From: Mansonella perstans
Taxonomy: Eukaryota; Nematoda; Chromadorea; Rhabditida; Onchocercidae
Reading direction: 5' to 3'
DNA: 64,000 nt
NCBI GenBank assembly: GCA_037074765.1
Contig: JBAMDO010000011.1
Span: forward strand, 1-64,000
This document shows positions 24,189 through 36,414 of this stretch, one piece after another. Under the pieces are notes generated by a model, which was given only the letters and a program-made list of their open reading frames with translations, was not told the DNA's origin and did not search any database. A program made the position numbers and the translations under genes. Numbering within the stretch: the first letter of the stretch is position 1; the number at the start of each line of letters is the position of its first letter.

Positions 24189-27100
24189 ATGTGTGATGAT
24201 AACGAACCGGCTATAGGTGGTCGTCCTATTTCGGAGATGAAAGTGGTTGAGTTAAAAGAGGAGTTAGGAAAGCGAGGATTATCGAAAATCGGCAATAAGA
24301 ATGTTCTTCATGAACGACTCAAAGAGGTTTCACATTTCTCTATTTCTTTTCTTCTTTTCTTTCAATATTTTTATACGAAATTTTAATGATAAGATCAAAT
24401 TATCTTTTAATAATTCAAAAAGAGACCTAATATCTTCTAGAAATGGCGATAATAATGAGAGTGGGTTCTTTTGTTAAATGTTAAATCAGTAATCATATTA
24501 AATTCTTAATCGATGTAGCGATAACTTGAGGCCAAATTATGAGCCAATGAGCCGGTGGTCATTTTGTTCTAAATTTTTGATCGATGTAGCGATAACTTGA
24601 GGCCAAATTATGAGCCAATGAGCTGGTAGTGATTTTGTTCTAAATTCTTAATCGATGTAGCTGCATTTTGTTCTAAATTCTTAATTGATGTAGCGATAAC
24701 TTGAGGCCAAATTATGAGCCAATGAGCTGGTGGTCATTTTGTTAACCATTTATTTTAATAGAGCTTCATAAAATCAGTTGTAATGTTTGTAAATTAAAAA
24801 TTTCATAAGCATTCTTTTCTTTTAACTCTATGATTATCATAGTGCATGTACACCTTTTCAGCATATTCTTTTTTCCGTTTACCGTTCTGTGCTTGTTGTC
24901 TTTTGTTAACAACTTCTGCAATTTCAGTATTTGGTGACAGAAGTAAATGTCAAGTGTGAGAACGAGGTACAATCAACAGCTGTGGAAAGTCCTCAGAGAG
25001 ATTTGGTAAATTTCAAGTTATAATAAAACATTTCGAAGGATTTATGGAACTATTTCAAATTATTTTTTTCCATTGCAAATAACAAATGTTACAGACTTCT
25101 CCACCCAATCCACTAGTTGCGGAGTATTTGGCCAAACAGCAGACAGCTTTACGTAAAGCACGCAAAGATGCAGGTTTGTTATTTTTCGTTGCTTAGTTTG
25201 GATATGATGCTTTTATATTTGATTATTTCAAAGTTTGATGCGTCAATATGGTATTAGATGAGTGGGTAGTTGATAAACATGATTTGCAGAAGCGGTGCGC
25301 AGAGCTTCATCTGGAGATGATGCATCGCCGATACGCGAGAAGTCGATTTCTGTTACGCGTCGTTCTCGACGTGGACGTAGTACAGCTACTACTATTGAGA
25401 AATCTTCAGAATCTGTAGTAACTAGTGAAACTGAGCAGGTAATTTACGGCAGTGCAATACTTCTTATGCATACTTAAAGTTTCCTAGTGCCTGACAATTA
25501 AAATAGGAAATACAATAAATAAATCAGATGAGTTTTCATGAAATGACTGAACAGAAATCGATTTTGAGTTAGGTATTTTCATTTCATAATTAATCTTAAG
25601 GACCAAATGGAAGCGGACAGTTTCCAGGAGAGTGTGGAAGCGCAGTCGAAAAGTCATAACACAGACGAAACTGAGAATGATATCGGTGCTGCACTTGAAG
25701 TTTTAAAGAAGGAGACGGACGCCAGCGTTGATTCTATGTCTAGAGCCATGAAGATGAAAACGTCGGAAGAAACCGAACGTACAGAAACAGAATATGATGA
25801 AACGAGACTGGTCAGCGACCAGCAATCAGTGGATCTGGAAGAGAGATGGCCAGAAAATACTAAGGATGTTAGTGAGGAGTACGAAGTACAAAAGAAACAT
25901 GAAGACAAAGATGAGGAAGAGGATGCTGTATCGGATGTGGCAAGCAGTGATACGGGAACATCATGGTACTTTTTATTATCATTTCTTGATATATTATAGT
26001 CAGGAGTTTTTCAATAATCAAGCTTTTATAAGAAGGTTTGCAGAAATCAGTCACATGTTATGGAATAAAATTCATTGTTTCTGACTTGTACTCTAAGTGT
26101 GGGATAGGCTTTCTCTAAGCTTTCCTATAAAAGTTCATTCCATAGCATGTGGTTCTTTTTTAATTACACTTTTTTGTTTAATTCTTTTTTTATTTGCAAG
26201 TAAATGAAATTTTAGTTCCCAGAATCAGCTGATTTGGTCGTTTATGCGAAGTTCTTAATTAATTTATAATTTCTTTTTAGTCGAAGTCGAAGTGAGGCAG
26301 CGGATGAATCAAATGCATCTTGGGAACAGATGCCAGTAGATCTGGAAGAATTATCGAACCAAGGAGAGGTAAGCTGGCAAAGTATTTACATGTAAAACGG
26401 TTCACGAATGAAGAGATGATGATATTCCCATTCGAATAGTGTAATTGTACGTTGAATTATGACGACTTTTTTTTTTTGGGAAACGGTAGATTACTATCAT
26501 TAAGATATATCCTGTAGTTTTTTAGTCCTGCTGAAGCATAATTTGAAATCGCTGTCATCATTCGCTGTGAAATAGCGTAGTATGCTTTCAAAACTAAAAT
26601 GCCATTTCGTTTTGCTGATGTGATTCCTTTTCACTCGTGGTTGCATATTTATAGATGAAAACAGTCGACATTGCATCAGTGAAGAAGATCGCAGAGCGCA
26701 CAACGGGTGCTACAACCACTAAAAGCAAGTTTTTTCTGTATTTTCGAAGTTAATCTAATGTCGATATATATTGGTCCCCTTCTTTGTTTCTATAGTATTG
26801 TGTTATTATGTTGTGTTGCATGCAGACAATGGAGTGTTGCCTCGAATTAGACTGTTAAATTTCTATGTCTCAGATCAGTTTGGGATTACTGCATGGTTAT
26901 TGTTGATAGTCTATTCATCACTTCGACATTGTTCATTTCAGCAGAAGCAGCGGTCACCCAAGAGAAAAAGCGACGTTGGAAACCATCTGAAACAGCACAA
27001 TCTACAAACAGTGTCGTCACAGTTTCATTTCTAAGACATAAAGAAGAAGAAATCGAAATAGATGAACAGGAAGATATGCCCGACACTCATGCTTCTGCTG

Positions 27101-29418
27101 TATCTGATTTCAAAGAAGAATTGTCCGACACAAAAGATAGAATGGAAGAGCTAGATTACGAAGAACCTATGCAAAGTTCAATTGCCGAAGTAGCAGAAGA
27201 AGTTAAAGTAATGAATAAATTTTATTTACTGGCAAAGTTTTACGTGAGCTCATTAGCTAGTCGTATTGAGGAATTATTAATGTTGCATTATTGTCATATT
27301 TTCTGGTAAGAGCACATTGCAGGCTGCTGAGGAAGTATCTGAAAGACGCAAGGAGAGAATATTTGAAAGGGTTGAGAGACATGCGAAACGCTTAGGTACG
27401 TATATTCCTTTTTATAAAGCTTTAAAAAATTAGTTTTGTTTTGGTATTTGCTGCCTTGCATTTACCTGATTTATCTGGTTTTCAGTCATGTTTTAATTTT
27501 CAGGACCATCAGGTGTATTGAAGCGTTCGCCCACTCCGGATAAACAACTAGAGAGCCATATAACAGTGGATGGTTTCGTACGTAAACGAAGAGTCTCACC
27601 AGCACGATATCCAGTTAATCAGGTCATTCATTGCTCTAATTGTGTAGCTGAATTGGAACTGTGCTCTTCATTCTTGAACTTACAATTATTCAAAATTTTC
27701 CCGTTATAAATATCCGTTTTTAATTTTTTGTTTGACATCTTTATCAACTGTAAAACGAGAGCGATTTTTGTAACATTACCGTCAATTTTTTTAGTTTTAT
27801 CATAAGTAAAAAAAAAACCATAATTTGCATCCCATTTATGCATTGTTTTCAGGTGATAATGATAAGACAGCTCACTCGCCCTTACTTAGTTAAACAATTA
27901 CAGCAATTGCTTTCAACTTTTGGTACAATAGTTGAGGGGGGTTTCTGGATCGACAATATTAAATCTACATGCATTGCAAAAGTAATTTTCTTTTCAGTTT
28001 AAATATAAAATAAAAAAATATTTTTTTCATTAGACTTTCAAGTAGCTATTGTTGTATGGTGTAATTGTTTCGTTTTGCAGTATTCAACTGTGGAAGAAGC
28101 TGTTGTAGCCCGAGGACGCCTGCACAATGTTGTATGGCCACCGTGCAGTCCAAAAACTTTAAAAATCGATTATTCAGATGATGCAAATGTAGGATTACTT
28201 GTTCATAGTTTTGAAACTGGTATTAATGTAGATTTCAGTTTTAATGTTTTGAGCTGTAACATTGCAGCTAGCTAAACATCTCGTTGCCGATCAGTCGCAA
28301 AGTGAAGAAATAACAAAAGGAAGCGTAGAAACAATGAGATCTCAGGATTCAGGGATCTCAGCCCCCAGTCTTCGTGTATCATTATCGGTTGATGAAAAAC
28401 GTAGGCATATACTGCCAACCAATCAAGATGAGTTGGCAAAAGATTTAGATAAAAGAGAACGAGAAGGACGCGGACACGGTCATCGGGGACGAAAGCGCTC
28501 GGCTTCACCGATAGGGGTATTAATTTCTTAAATTCATGATTTTGAAATTTTTTCGTGTCAGATTTATTGTTTGTTTCGGTTCGTTGTTGTATTCTTTCTA
28601 CATCCGATAGCAAAAGTTAGTTTCGAAGCGATATTTGAAGAACAGATTTTTTGTACTTATTTGTAAATTCTAATTTACAGCATTCGGAAGCAAAACGGGC
28701 ACGCGAACGAAGATCACCATGGAGAGATGAACATCGTCGTACTACTGCTTCACCTGAATTGAAACCGAACGGTTAGCTTTAGCTGATCTTGCTGTTTCAT
28801 ATAAATATTTACATTAATAGAAGCGAGAGTGAAACTGTTTTAGCATCCCTTGTTTAAATTTTTCCTTCATTTGTAGAACCGGCGAAGCGTGTTAAAACGG
28901 CAGACGAATTATTTTTGAAGACAAAAACTCAACCGGCTGTATATTATTTACCGCTGACTGAAGAACAGGTTTTTTTATGGCTTCAAAAAATAATTTTTAT
29001 GTAGAGAGCGCATTGCGTACCATATCGGTCCTATTATACATTTTGAAAAAAGCACTTATTTTACTGCATCATCTTTTATATATTCTGTATGCTTGAGTAG
29101 ATTGTCAGTGATAAATACTGTTTGAGTTCCATCTGGCGATTTTTCATTGTATCCCTAGTTTAGATTGTTGAACGCACCAAACGGAAAGCTATAGAAGCAG
29201 AGCTGGCCAAGAAAGTTGCCCAAAATGGGACCACGAAGCGAAAGGAGAAAGACGAGCCAGTCAAAGAAAAAACTAGTACGAGTAAGCGTGTCAGCGCTAG
29301 ATCTCCAGTGTCGCGTCGACGCTCACGCACCCCACCATCCCGTCGGCGATCACGTACTCCTGGGGGGCAACGTGATCGGCGACATTCCAGATCCCGATCA
29401 CCACGCCGCCGTCGTTAG
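24189..29418 (+). CDS. ACIN1: Acinus (SAP-domain RNA-binding protein, ASAP/EJC component)
   Basis: Sixteen exons: 24189-24326, 24928-25005, 25095-25173, 25290-25438, 25601-25965, 26281-26368, 26655-26724, 26942-27207, 27323-27395, 27504-27622, 27853-27981, 28081-28188, 28268-28516, 28681-28771, 28877-28968, 29164-29418, giving 782 residues. Acinus is a nuclear protein that forms the ASAP complex with RNPS1 and SAP18 and links to the exon junction complex. The N-terminal SAP motif (MKVVELKEELGKRGLSKIG) binds nucleic acid. The middle is acidic and Ser/Glu-rich. The RRM-like domain reads VIMIRQLTRPYL through GGFWIDNIKSTC. The RNPS1-SAP18 binding motif PAVYYLPLTEEQ is present, followed by an Arg/Ser-rich C-terminus. 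Start lies 12 nt after an acceptor-like site. The intron after 26724 begins with GC. A 71-bp repeat sits in intron 1. Confidence 0.9.
24500..24743. repeat. 71-bp tandem repeat in Acinus intron 1
   Basis: Full units begin near 24500 and 24571, a third (24642) is truncated after its first 19 bp, and a further copy runs 24675-24743. Each full unit contains gatgtagcgataacttgag and gagccaatgag. Confidence 0.9.
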
Positions 29419-30165
29419 GTCGTCGTACCCTGTAAGGTGACAAATGATGCAGCCAGTATTTTAAACTTTCAAATCCTTTTTTGCCATTTGTTTCACTTTA
29501 TGAGTTATTTAACTTTGCATTTTGGAGCTTTTACGATTTCTACTTGCCCCACATCACCCTTAATTTTCATGTACTGAGAACTGGTTGCTCAAAATTTCAT
29601 TAATTCCGCTGCTAGCTATTCAAAATTACAGTATTTCTGCTGCTCATCTCGTCTACCTTTCCTTCCTTTTACTATCATGTTTTCTTTTCCCACTTTCTAA
29701 TATCTTACGTATCTTTTACTTTTATAGTATCTTATTTAAGGTACAGATTTCCCTCTACCTTTTATTTTTGTTGAAATTGCTCGTCAGGCCTTCAGAATTC
29801 GCTGCAGTTAATGTTTGCGGAGCAAGCACATGAATGATAAGCGGAATGGAGGTGATGTCGTGAGCAAACTGTGAGACGCGGTCTCACCACTGCTTCTTGT
29901 GATATCGAATACGGAGGAAAAAACGATTTCAGCCTGCTTCAACAGTGAAAGCTAATTCATCGCAAGGTCCCAACAATGCCAAGAGAAAAGACGTCGTTAA
30001 AGCATTGATTTGCATTAAACCTAACATAGTTACTAGTTATGTGGGCATACAGTATTATATATGTTTCGCTCATCAGTTCCATGCGTGGTTGGTTTTAGGC
30101 TGCACAAATCTTGTTAAGCCTATGATTCTCTCAGATTATGTCGAATAAAGTTATTTTTGTGCCAT
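29419..30165 (+). other. Probable 3' UTR of Acinus with poly(A) signal
   Basis: No coding partner follows the Acinus stop. An AATAAA at about 30143-30148, followed by a GT/T-rich stretch, is the best candidate cleavage signal, implying a UTR of about 750 nt. The short open frame inside (29945-30148) ends exactly in that signal and is probably untranslated. Confidence 0.45.
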
Positions 30166-30255
30166 CATATTGTTTTTTTCATGAAAAAAATAAAACTATT
30201 GCAGTTTTACAAAAATAAATTCCAAAATAAGTCTTTTTTTTTTGTGCAAAAAATA

Positions 30256-30329
30256 CGAGAATGCCCACGGAGGCCTTAATCCATTGATTAAAAAAATAAA
30301 TTCGAGAATGCCCACGGAGGCCTTAATCC
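30256..30329. repeat. 27-bp direct repeat, two copies
   Basis: Identical 27-bp copies at 30256-30282 and 30303-30329 with the GC-rich core atgcccacggaggcc, standing out from AT-rich surroundings. Confidence 0.9.
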
Positions 30330-30861
30330 TTAATTCATTGATGAACTATTTTTTATTAGTTTATCTGGAATTATGTAAATTGTTTCTTGCATTTCTATAA
30401 ATGTTTTATTGCTTAACATTCCTTTCTCACAAGAATTCATAAATAATGAAATTGAACTTTTTTCCATAGCAATGCATTTACGTCCTGTTTTACACCTGTT
30501 TTGCTAAACGAGAGGTATTGAGGACTAATATATACGAATTAGAATATACTTGTTTTCAAAACAAAACTTTCATTGTCTTTGTTTTAGTGCCATCTAAGAA
30601 AGAGAGAAAATTGTTCAATATTTAATTTCTTATTTATTTTAGCGAACATATCCTGCTAAACTAATTTCCATCGAAAATGGAAAAACTGCTGTCACACCGT
30701 TTTCCGATTACATTTTTAGCAACTTATGTTAAGCAAAAATTACAAATTGCATGTTAATTTAACAGGTCCACTAAGTTTTTGTAAGTTTCCTTTGTGCGGA
30801 ATGTTTGTCATTAGCTAGCTATTATGCAGAAATGATTGACTATTTAAAATCCTCCTGAAAT

Positions 30862-30984
30862 TTATTAAAGTGGTGCATCGATGATCTAAATATCCTAAGA
30901 AGTTATTAAAATGGTGCATCGATGATCTAAATATCCTAAGAAGTTATTAAAATGGTGCATCGATGATCTAAATATCTTAAGAAG
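30862..30984. repeat. 41-bp tandem repeat, three copies
   Basis: Units start at 30862, 30903 and 30944 and are nearly identical; each contains tggtgcatcgatgatctaaa. Non-coding. Confidence 0.95.
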
Positions 30985-31536
30985 TAAAAAGCTGAAGACT
31001 TATAATACATTATTGAAATGTTTGCTTATCCTGTTGATTTAGTATTATTAGTATTAATTAGAGATTGCTAATGATTGATTAATATAGTGATACATCGGAT
31101 ACAAAATGCATTTTCCTCTCATTGGGTTGTTTATATTTGTGAAAGTTTTTAAGGTTAGGACAGGTTTACACACAGTTCTCATAATAGAACATTTGAAAAT
31201 AGTCTTTCTGTTTGTATTGAAATTTTTGTTTGTTTTTTTTTTCTTCTTGCATTACATGTTTCATTTCTTTAACTTTGTATGTCCAATCAAACACAGTCTT
31301 CACTAGCAATTTTCAAGTTGACGAAAAAGCTCTGAAATCATCATGGATAGATGGAGAAATGATTAGAAATCATTGAATGATTGAGAAGGAAACGAATCTC
31401 TTTTATCCTGTATGTTTTGAAGATTTCATATAGTGTTTAAATGCAAAAAAATGCTTTCTAATTGCAAATTGCTCATTCTCTGAAAGAAAAGCAATTATAC
31501 GAACTGGGAAAACTTGAATTTTGTTTATTAGATTGT

Positions 31537-33053
31537 TTAACTTCCCAAATTCCCGATCACTTCACGTAAGTATTCAACATCCTGAAGGATCAGTTTCGAT
31601 AGCACGGATTCCACTACTGGTTTTGTTAAATCTGATCCATTGAATCCCAAGCAAATAATGTAATCAATGATAGTTTTTTTAGGATCTTCTGGATGAATTC
31701 GAAAACGGCCACTACCAAGCAATAAATTACCTCTGAAATATTAAAAGAATTTTTGAATCTTTAATCAGAGAATTTTTTCAATTGCAGTTGTCAATAACTT
31801 TACCTAGTTTTCTTCTTGTGTCGTTCCACCTCATCGGTATCATAACTTCGTGCCGCTTCGATTATGCTATCACCAATATTCCGATAAATGCGTGTTGTCA
31901 CAAAATCTTGGCCCTTCACCAAACCGGAATTTTTCATCGCGTACTATAAAAGATTGTCATCATTATTGCAAAAATAGGTTTAAAATATATTTCAAGCATA
32001 GCGTACCGTTTTCGGCAATTTTATAATCTGTATTGAAGACACACTGATGTCACTTGCTGCAGTAATTTCAGGAATCATATGATTTTTTTTTTGGAAGGAT
32101 TTTTTTAAATGTCCATTAAAATAAAATAATAATAGTACATTCATATTTTAAAGTATTTTTAAAATACATTATAACTTTCATAACTAGAATAAAAAAAAAG
32201 CATGATTTACAGGTTACATGAATAATTTCGACGTGTGGCGTAAGTACAGCAATCTTTTCAGCCAATGACGTATTTTTATTCTTATAGCTAAGGCTTGCAA
32301 AATTATTCCAATGCTCGAAGAAAATCATATCACGTGGCGTGTCCAAAGTGGTCTAGAAATCTATTCAAATCATATAGTTCACATAACATAAGCGAACTAT
32401 TTCATTAATTCTATTCATAAGCAAAAGATCGATTTGAAAATTGCATCTATAAAAAAAATAAGAAGATGGAAATGAAAAAGGTAAACAAACCCTGAGTGTG
32501 AAAATTTTGCCTATTGGAAATTTTTTCGCGTATACTTTGTCAATCTTATTTTTATCCTTCAACTTCCAACCTTCCATTGTTTCGAAGTCAGGTGTATTTA
32601 TAATATTTATCGTTTCAGTCATTACATCTGCTGCATCATTTAGAGCTTTTTCATACTGTAATATGAAGACTGCTTAAGTTCTATTTTCGTTACAGTGAAT
32701 TTATTGAAATGCATCACTGTGTTTCACTTTTCACATTTCATCAATTCTATTCATAAGTAAAGTTTAATTGTATCGACACATATATCATCAAAAGTGTGAC
32801 TTGATTCCTCTATGTATGTCATTAAAATTATAACTTAATTCATACACATTTATCATGAAGTCTGTTACTTAGCTCTTATCATTAAGACTCTACATTCATT
32901 TAATTCATAGCAAAACATTGAACAGTTTAGGTCATATAGATCGAACAAGTTAAGTTAGATGTAGTATTCTGTAGATACCAGAAATGAACAGACCTTTTTG
33001 TGCTCCGGTTTAAGAATATCAGTAACACCAGAAACTGTAATTGAAATAGTCAT
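31537..33053 (-). CDS. START-domain (StAR-related) lipid transfer protein
   Basis: Six exons: 33053-32994, 32655-32491, 32352-32211, 32056-32007, 31943-31804, 31732-31537, in phase, 250 residues. START domains form a helix-grip pocket that carries sterols, phospholipids or other lipids. Family signs: ETMEGWKLKDKNK early in the fold, an arginine-led strand (RDMIFFEHWNNF), the VKGQDFVTTR strand matching the RDF region of STARD3/StAR, and a long C-terminal helix (PVVESVLSKLILQDVEYL). There is no signal peptide or membrane segment, so this is a stand-alone START protein. Start lies 15 nt after an acceptor-like site. The donor of exon 3 was set at gtaaat, because the earlier gtaacc would break the frame. 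The subfamily and ligand are not determined. Confidence 0.75.
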
Positions 33054-34739
33054 TGTTATTCGTTCTTTCTGTAACAAATAATAGCAGTATAGTTTGATGG
33101 ACGTCTCCCGAAAATAATATTATACGTAGATACATTTTAAATAAAGATACGTTTTAAGCCTTTGAACATTTAAATAATATCTTTAAATATTTTTGGAATC
33201 GTTGAAAATCCTTAAATAACAGCGGTGACAGTAAACAAAATGCTTTTTTCGTTCTATCTTTGAATTTTAAAAAATTGAAGCTATTTCTTAAGCAAAGCAA
33301 ATTTAACAGATCAAAGCTGATTAATTAGTCTATTATATCTGAGCTATTGTGAATAGTCTGATATGAAGTTTTAATTAAAAAGATCAAAGAAGAAGATCTA
33401 CATAGTAAACGATTTCTAGTAAAATGATCTCAACTTGGCAGTTGTCAATAAACAAACTGTAGTAGTTTGGCCTCAAACATCACTTAAAGTAATCTTATGC
33501 GAGACTTCGACTAATTATGAAGTTATCAAATATTTTGGAATTAGACTATATTTGTATTTAATACTAATATGATTCTTTAAATGCTTTAAGAAAATGTATG
33601 TATCATGATGAATGCAGTGGAACACCATCATCATGATATATATGTGACAATATCGGTATGTGTAAATGGAAAGGGTCTTTTGAATACAAGAAAAAAAGAA
33701 TACCACATTTTTTTCATCCAGTTTTTCGGAAAAACGCAGTACGGGTGACATTTTATAAAGGTGTAAGGAAGATCAATATGGTAAAGGTGTTATCAGTCAA
33801 GTGATGAAAGAAGGGAGCAACTGTCTTGATTTTTCTTTAAAAGTCTATTACAAATCAAAAATTGACTTATTGAAGAGAATTAATGATAAAGGAGAGTAAA
33901 ATAATATATTGATAATATGTTATCTTTCATTTCTTCTCTTCTTTTTTCTCTTTCAGCAGTAAGAAGAAAATTTTCGCACATTTGGTTACATTTATTTCTG
34001 TGTAAATAAGTTTTTGTTTCCAATATCCTTGAACTAAAAATAATTGTTCTAAATTACTGCACGCTCTATTTTTTACTTATATAGATTCTTTACTGCTTAC
34101 TATCAAAGAATCATATTAGTATTACAAGTGAATACACTCAGTGAATGTTAATATGTGCGTGTGTGTTGTATATATATATATATATATATATATGTGTATG
34201 TATATATGTAAATTTTGAATTTGAAATTTCATTATATGAAGTGCAATCTTTTTTTCAATAAATTTCATCTATTTTTTATTCTTTTTTCAAGATCCGACTG
34301 TTGTTCATTGGATTTAATTTGAAAACACATTTAATTAATCAGAAAATGAATTTAATTCGAAAAAAGGGAAAATGAATAATACAACACAGATGGGTAGTGT
34401 CAGTTTTTTCAATTTCAATTCAATCACTTTATAAACAAATACATATGTTTCATGAAGCATGACAGATACTGTTACTGTTATCCTTTGAAAATTTACAAAA
34501 GACCAAAGAATTGTTGTATTACTGCAGAAGTGAACATTTTTATTTTTATATATACTAAAAAGTAGTGAATTCAATAGGCAATAATAATTTATTTGTGTTA
34601 AAACACAAATCATTTGTAAATAAATTAATTGCGACAGCAAAAATCTCGAAAATAACTCCGAATGTAAATCATTTTACTAATTTTGAGATTGTTTCAAATC
34701 CATTCTATCTCGTTGATTCATAAATTAATTTAATTAATT
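33054..34739. other. Intergenic between START and U2AF35-like genes
   Basis: No supported gene. It holds AT-rich sequence and a TG/TA microsatellite at about 34155-34210. Minus-strand open frames at 33515-33751 and 34335-34640 are hydrophobic and unspliced and look like chance. Confidence 0.55.
34155..34210. repeat. TG/TA microsatellite
   Basis: Run of (TG)n followed by (TA)n and then TGTA units in intergenic DNA. Confidence 0.9.
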
Positions 34740-36414
34740 TTATAGCAATGAAAATACAAAATTACGTTCACGATCTTCATCCCATTTTTGTTGTATTTCA
34801 AATTTACCACGTAGTTCCTCCCATCGTTGACGTCTTCTGCAATATCTATCTATTATTTCATTAGATCTCTAACAAAAAACTATAAAACAAATTAATTGCT
34901 TTGAGAAATCTCAAATCACAAATTTTCTGCAATTCACTGTAAACCATACAATAATTGCTTATGAGCTTCAAATTCCGGATCGCTCTCAGAATCAGATTCG
35001 CTAACATCAGATTTATATCGATCAGCTCGAAAAGCAAATGGAGTCAACGAACGGTGATTTGCAGATGGTGATGGACCACAATCAGACCAAGATGACTCAT
35101 CACTACTGCAATTAATTAGATGAGAAAAAGAGAATACAATCACTTGCAGTTTCATGGTTGATTTAATAAATATCCAGAAATATCCTGAGTATTACGTGTA
35201 CCTGCAGGTGTCCTGATATTTTTTGGGCAACGATCCATCTATCTTTTTTGAACTGCACCCTGATATCTTCCGCAATTTTGCAGATTTTTTTCGGTGTGCT
35301 TTTCCACTTTTCTTTTCCAATTTTCGTTTCAGTGACGAACTTATCCTCTTTAGATGCATAAAATTACAAAATCCACCACGACTACATTCTCTGCAATAGA
35401 TCAAATATAACCGCATTTTCAAGGAATCTTCCGGATCATTTTACAAGTGAATAGCTAATTAGCCTCACCCATTTTCATATTGTCGGCAACAGGCATCACG
35501 GAAATCAGAAACCGGTGACAGCTCACAATAAATAGGTCTACCATCAAACCATCGATTATTCAATGCCTTTACTGCATTACTAGCATTCGATTCATTCAGG
35601 AACTAAATTGAAATTTCAAAATAATTTCAAATTTTCTATCATTTTCAACTACCCCAGTCATTTTATTAATTGCAATTAAACAAATGTAATTCTAATGTCA
35701 AATTTAAAATACTTAATTTTTCTGTCGCATTTTAGTCAAGTTACGAAGTCAAATTATTTTCTGTTTAGCGATCAGAACAATAACATTGCATCTTAAATAA
35801 CTTATGTCAAAACTTTGCACTCCAATATTTGACATACTTTGATGTAAACATTGCCGAGCATATGTTCACCAGTATTATCGCACACATTCATTTCTTCAAT
35901 TTCACCGTATTCCTCATCAATTTTCAAATAAACCTCACGGAAAAATTCGTCAAATTCACGCTGCTCTTTTTCTTTAGAAAGATCTGGAAGAGAGAATACC
36001 TGAGATTCGTCCATTTTGCCACAATAGAAACACATTCCATTTATCCTTAATTATTGCTCATTTAAACCTTGACCCTAACAGTACTGTAACTTCCTATAAA
36101 GAATGTTGACAATATAGTAATATAACGTACCTTGTCGAATGACACCGCCAAAATGGTAGAAATTTTTCAATAAAATTGTCTGAAATTATTCATTTTTAAT
36201 TTTTTGTGCTATTTAACAATAAATTAATTTTTTATTGTTTTTAGTATATACAGAAAAGAAAATAGGTGTGCAGTTCAAGTTCCTCATCAATTTTCAATTA
36301 AACTTCACAGAAAAATTTACATTTACCTTACTAGAAGTTGGTCGTGTATGAAGTCTAGAACATTTATCACCGTGTCGGCATGCACCAATCTTCAGGTAAA
36401 ATGAACAACTAACC
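34740..36414 (-). CDS. U2AF small subunit (U2AF35)-like splicing factor, 5' end missing
   Basis: Exons found: 36414-36327, 36179-36131, 35983-35838, 35602-35469, 35390-35202, 35105-34938, 34866-34740. U2AF35 recognises the AG at the 3' splice site with U2AF65. Two CCCH zinc fingers are intact: [20 protein letters not shown] and [20 protein letters not shown]. Between them lies the UHM domain, with [16 protein letters not shown] and the RWF motif in [11 protein letters not shown]. The N-terminal residues before VSCSFY, usually about 15 with the start Met, must be in an upstream exon that I could not find up to 38.8 kb. The tail differs from usual U2AF35: Lys-rich ([16 protein letters not shown]), then acidic Ser-rich, then Arg/Glu-rich, with no RS or glycine repeats. 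The last junction (34938 to 34866) uses an atypical donor and is less certain. It may be a paralogue rather than the core factor. Confidence 0.8.

Larger units (their letters stand above)
30166..31536. other. Tail-to-tail intergenic spacer
   Basis: Non-coding spacer between convergent Acinus and START genes. It contains two direct-repeat families (30256-30329 and 30862-30984). AATAAA on the minus strand (plus-strand 31524-31529) lies just past the stop of the START gene. Confidence 0.6.

Noticed and set aside
25654..25908. Ser/Val-rich minus-strand open frame
   Set aside because: It is the antisense of the acidic Acinus exon 25601-25965.
29945..30148. 67-codon open frame after Acinus
   Set aside because: It ends in the AATAAA signal and has no family match; more likely 3' UTR. 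A leaky alternative last exon cannot be fully excluded.
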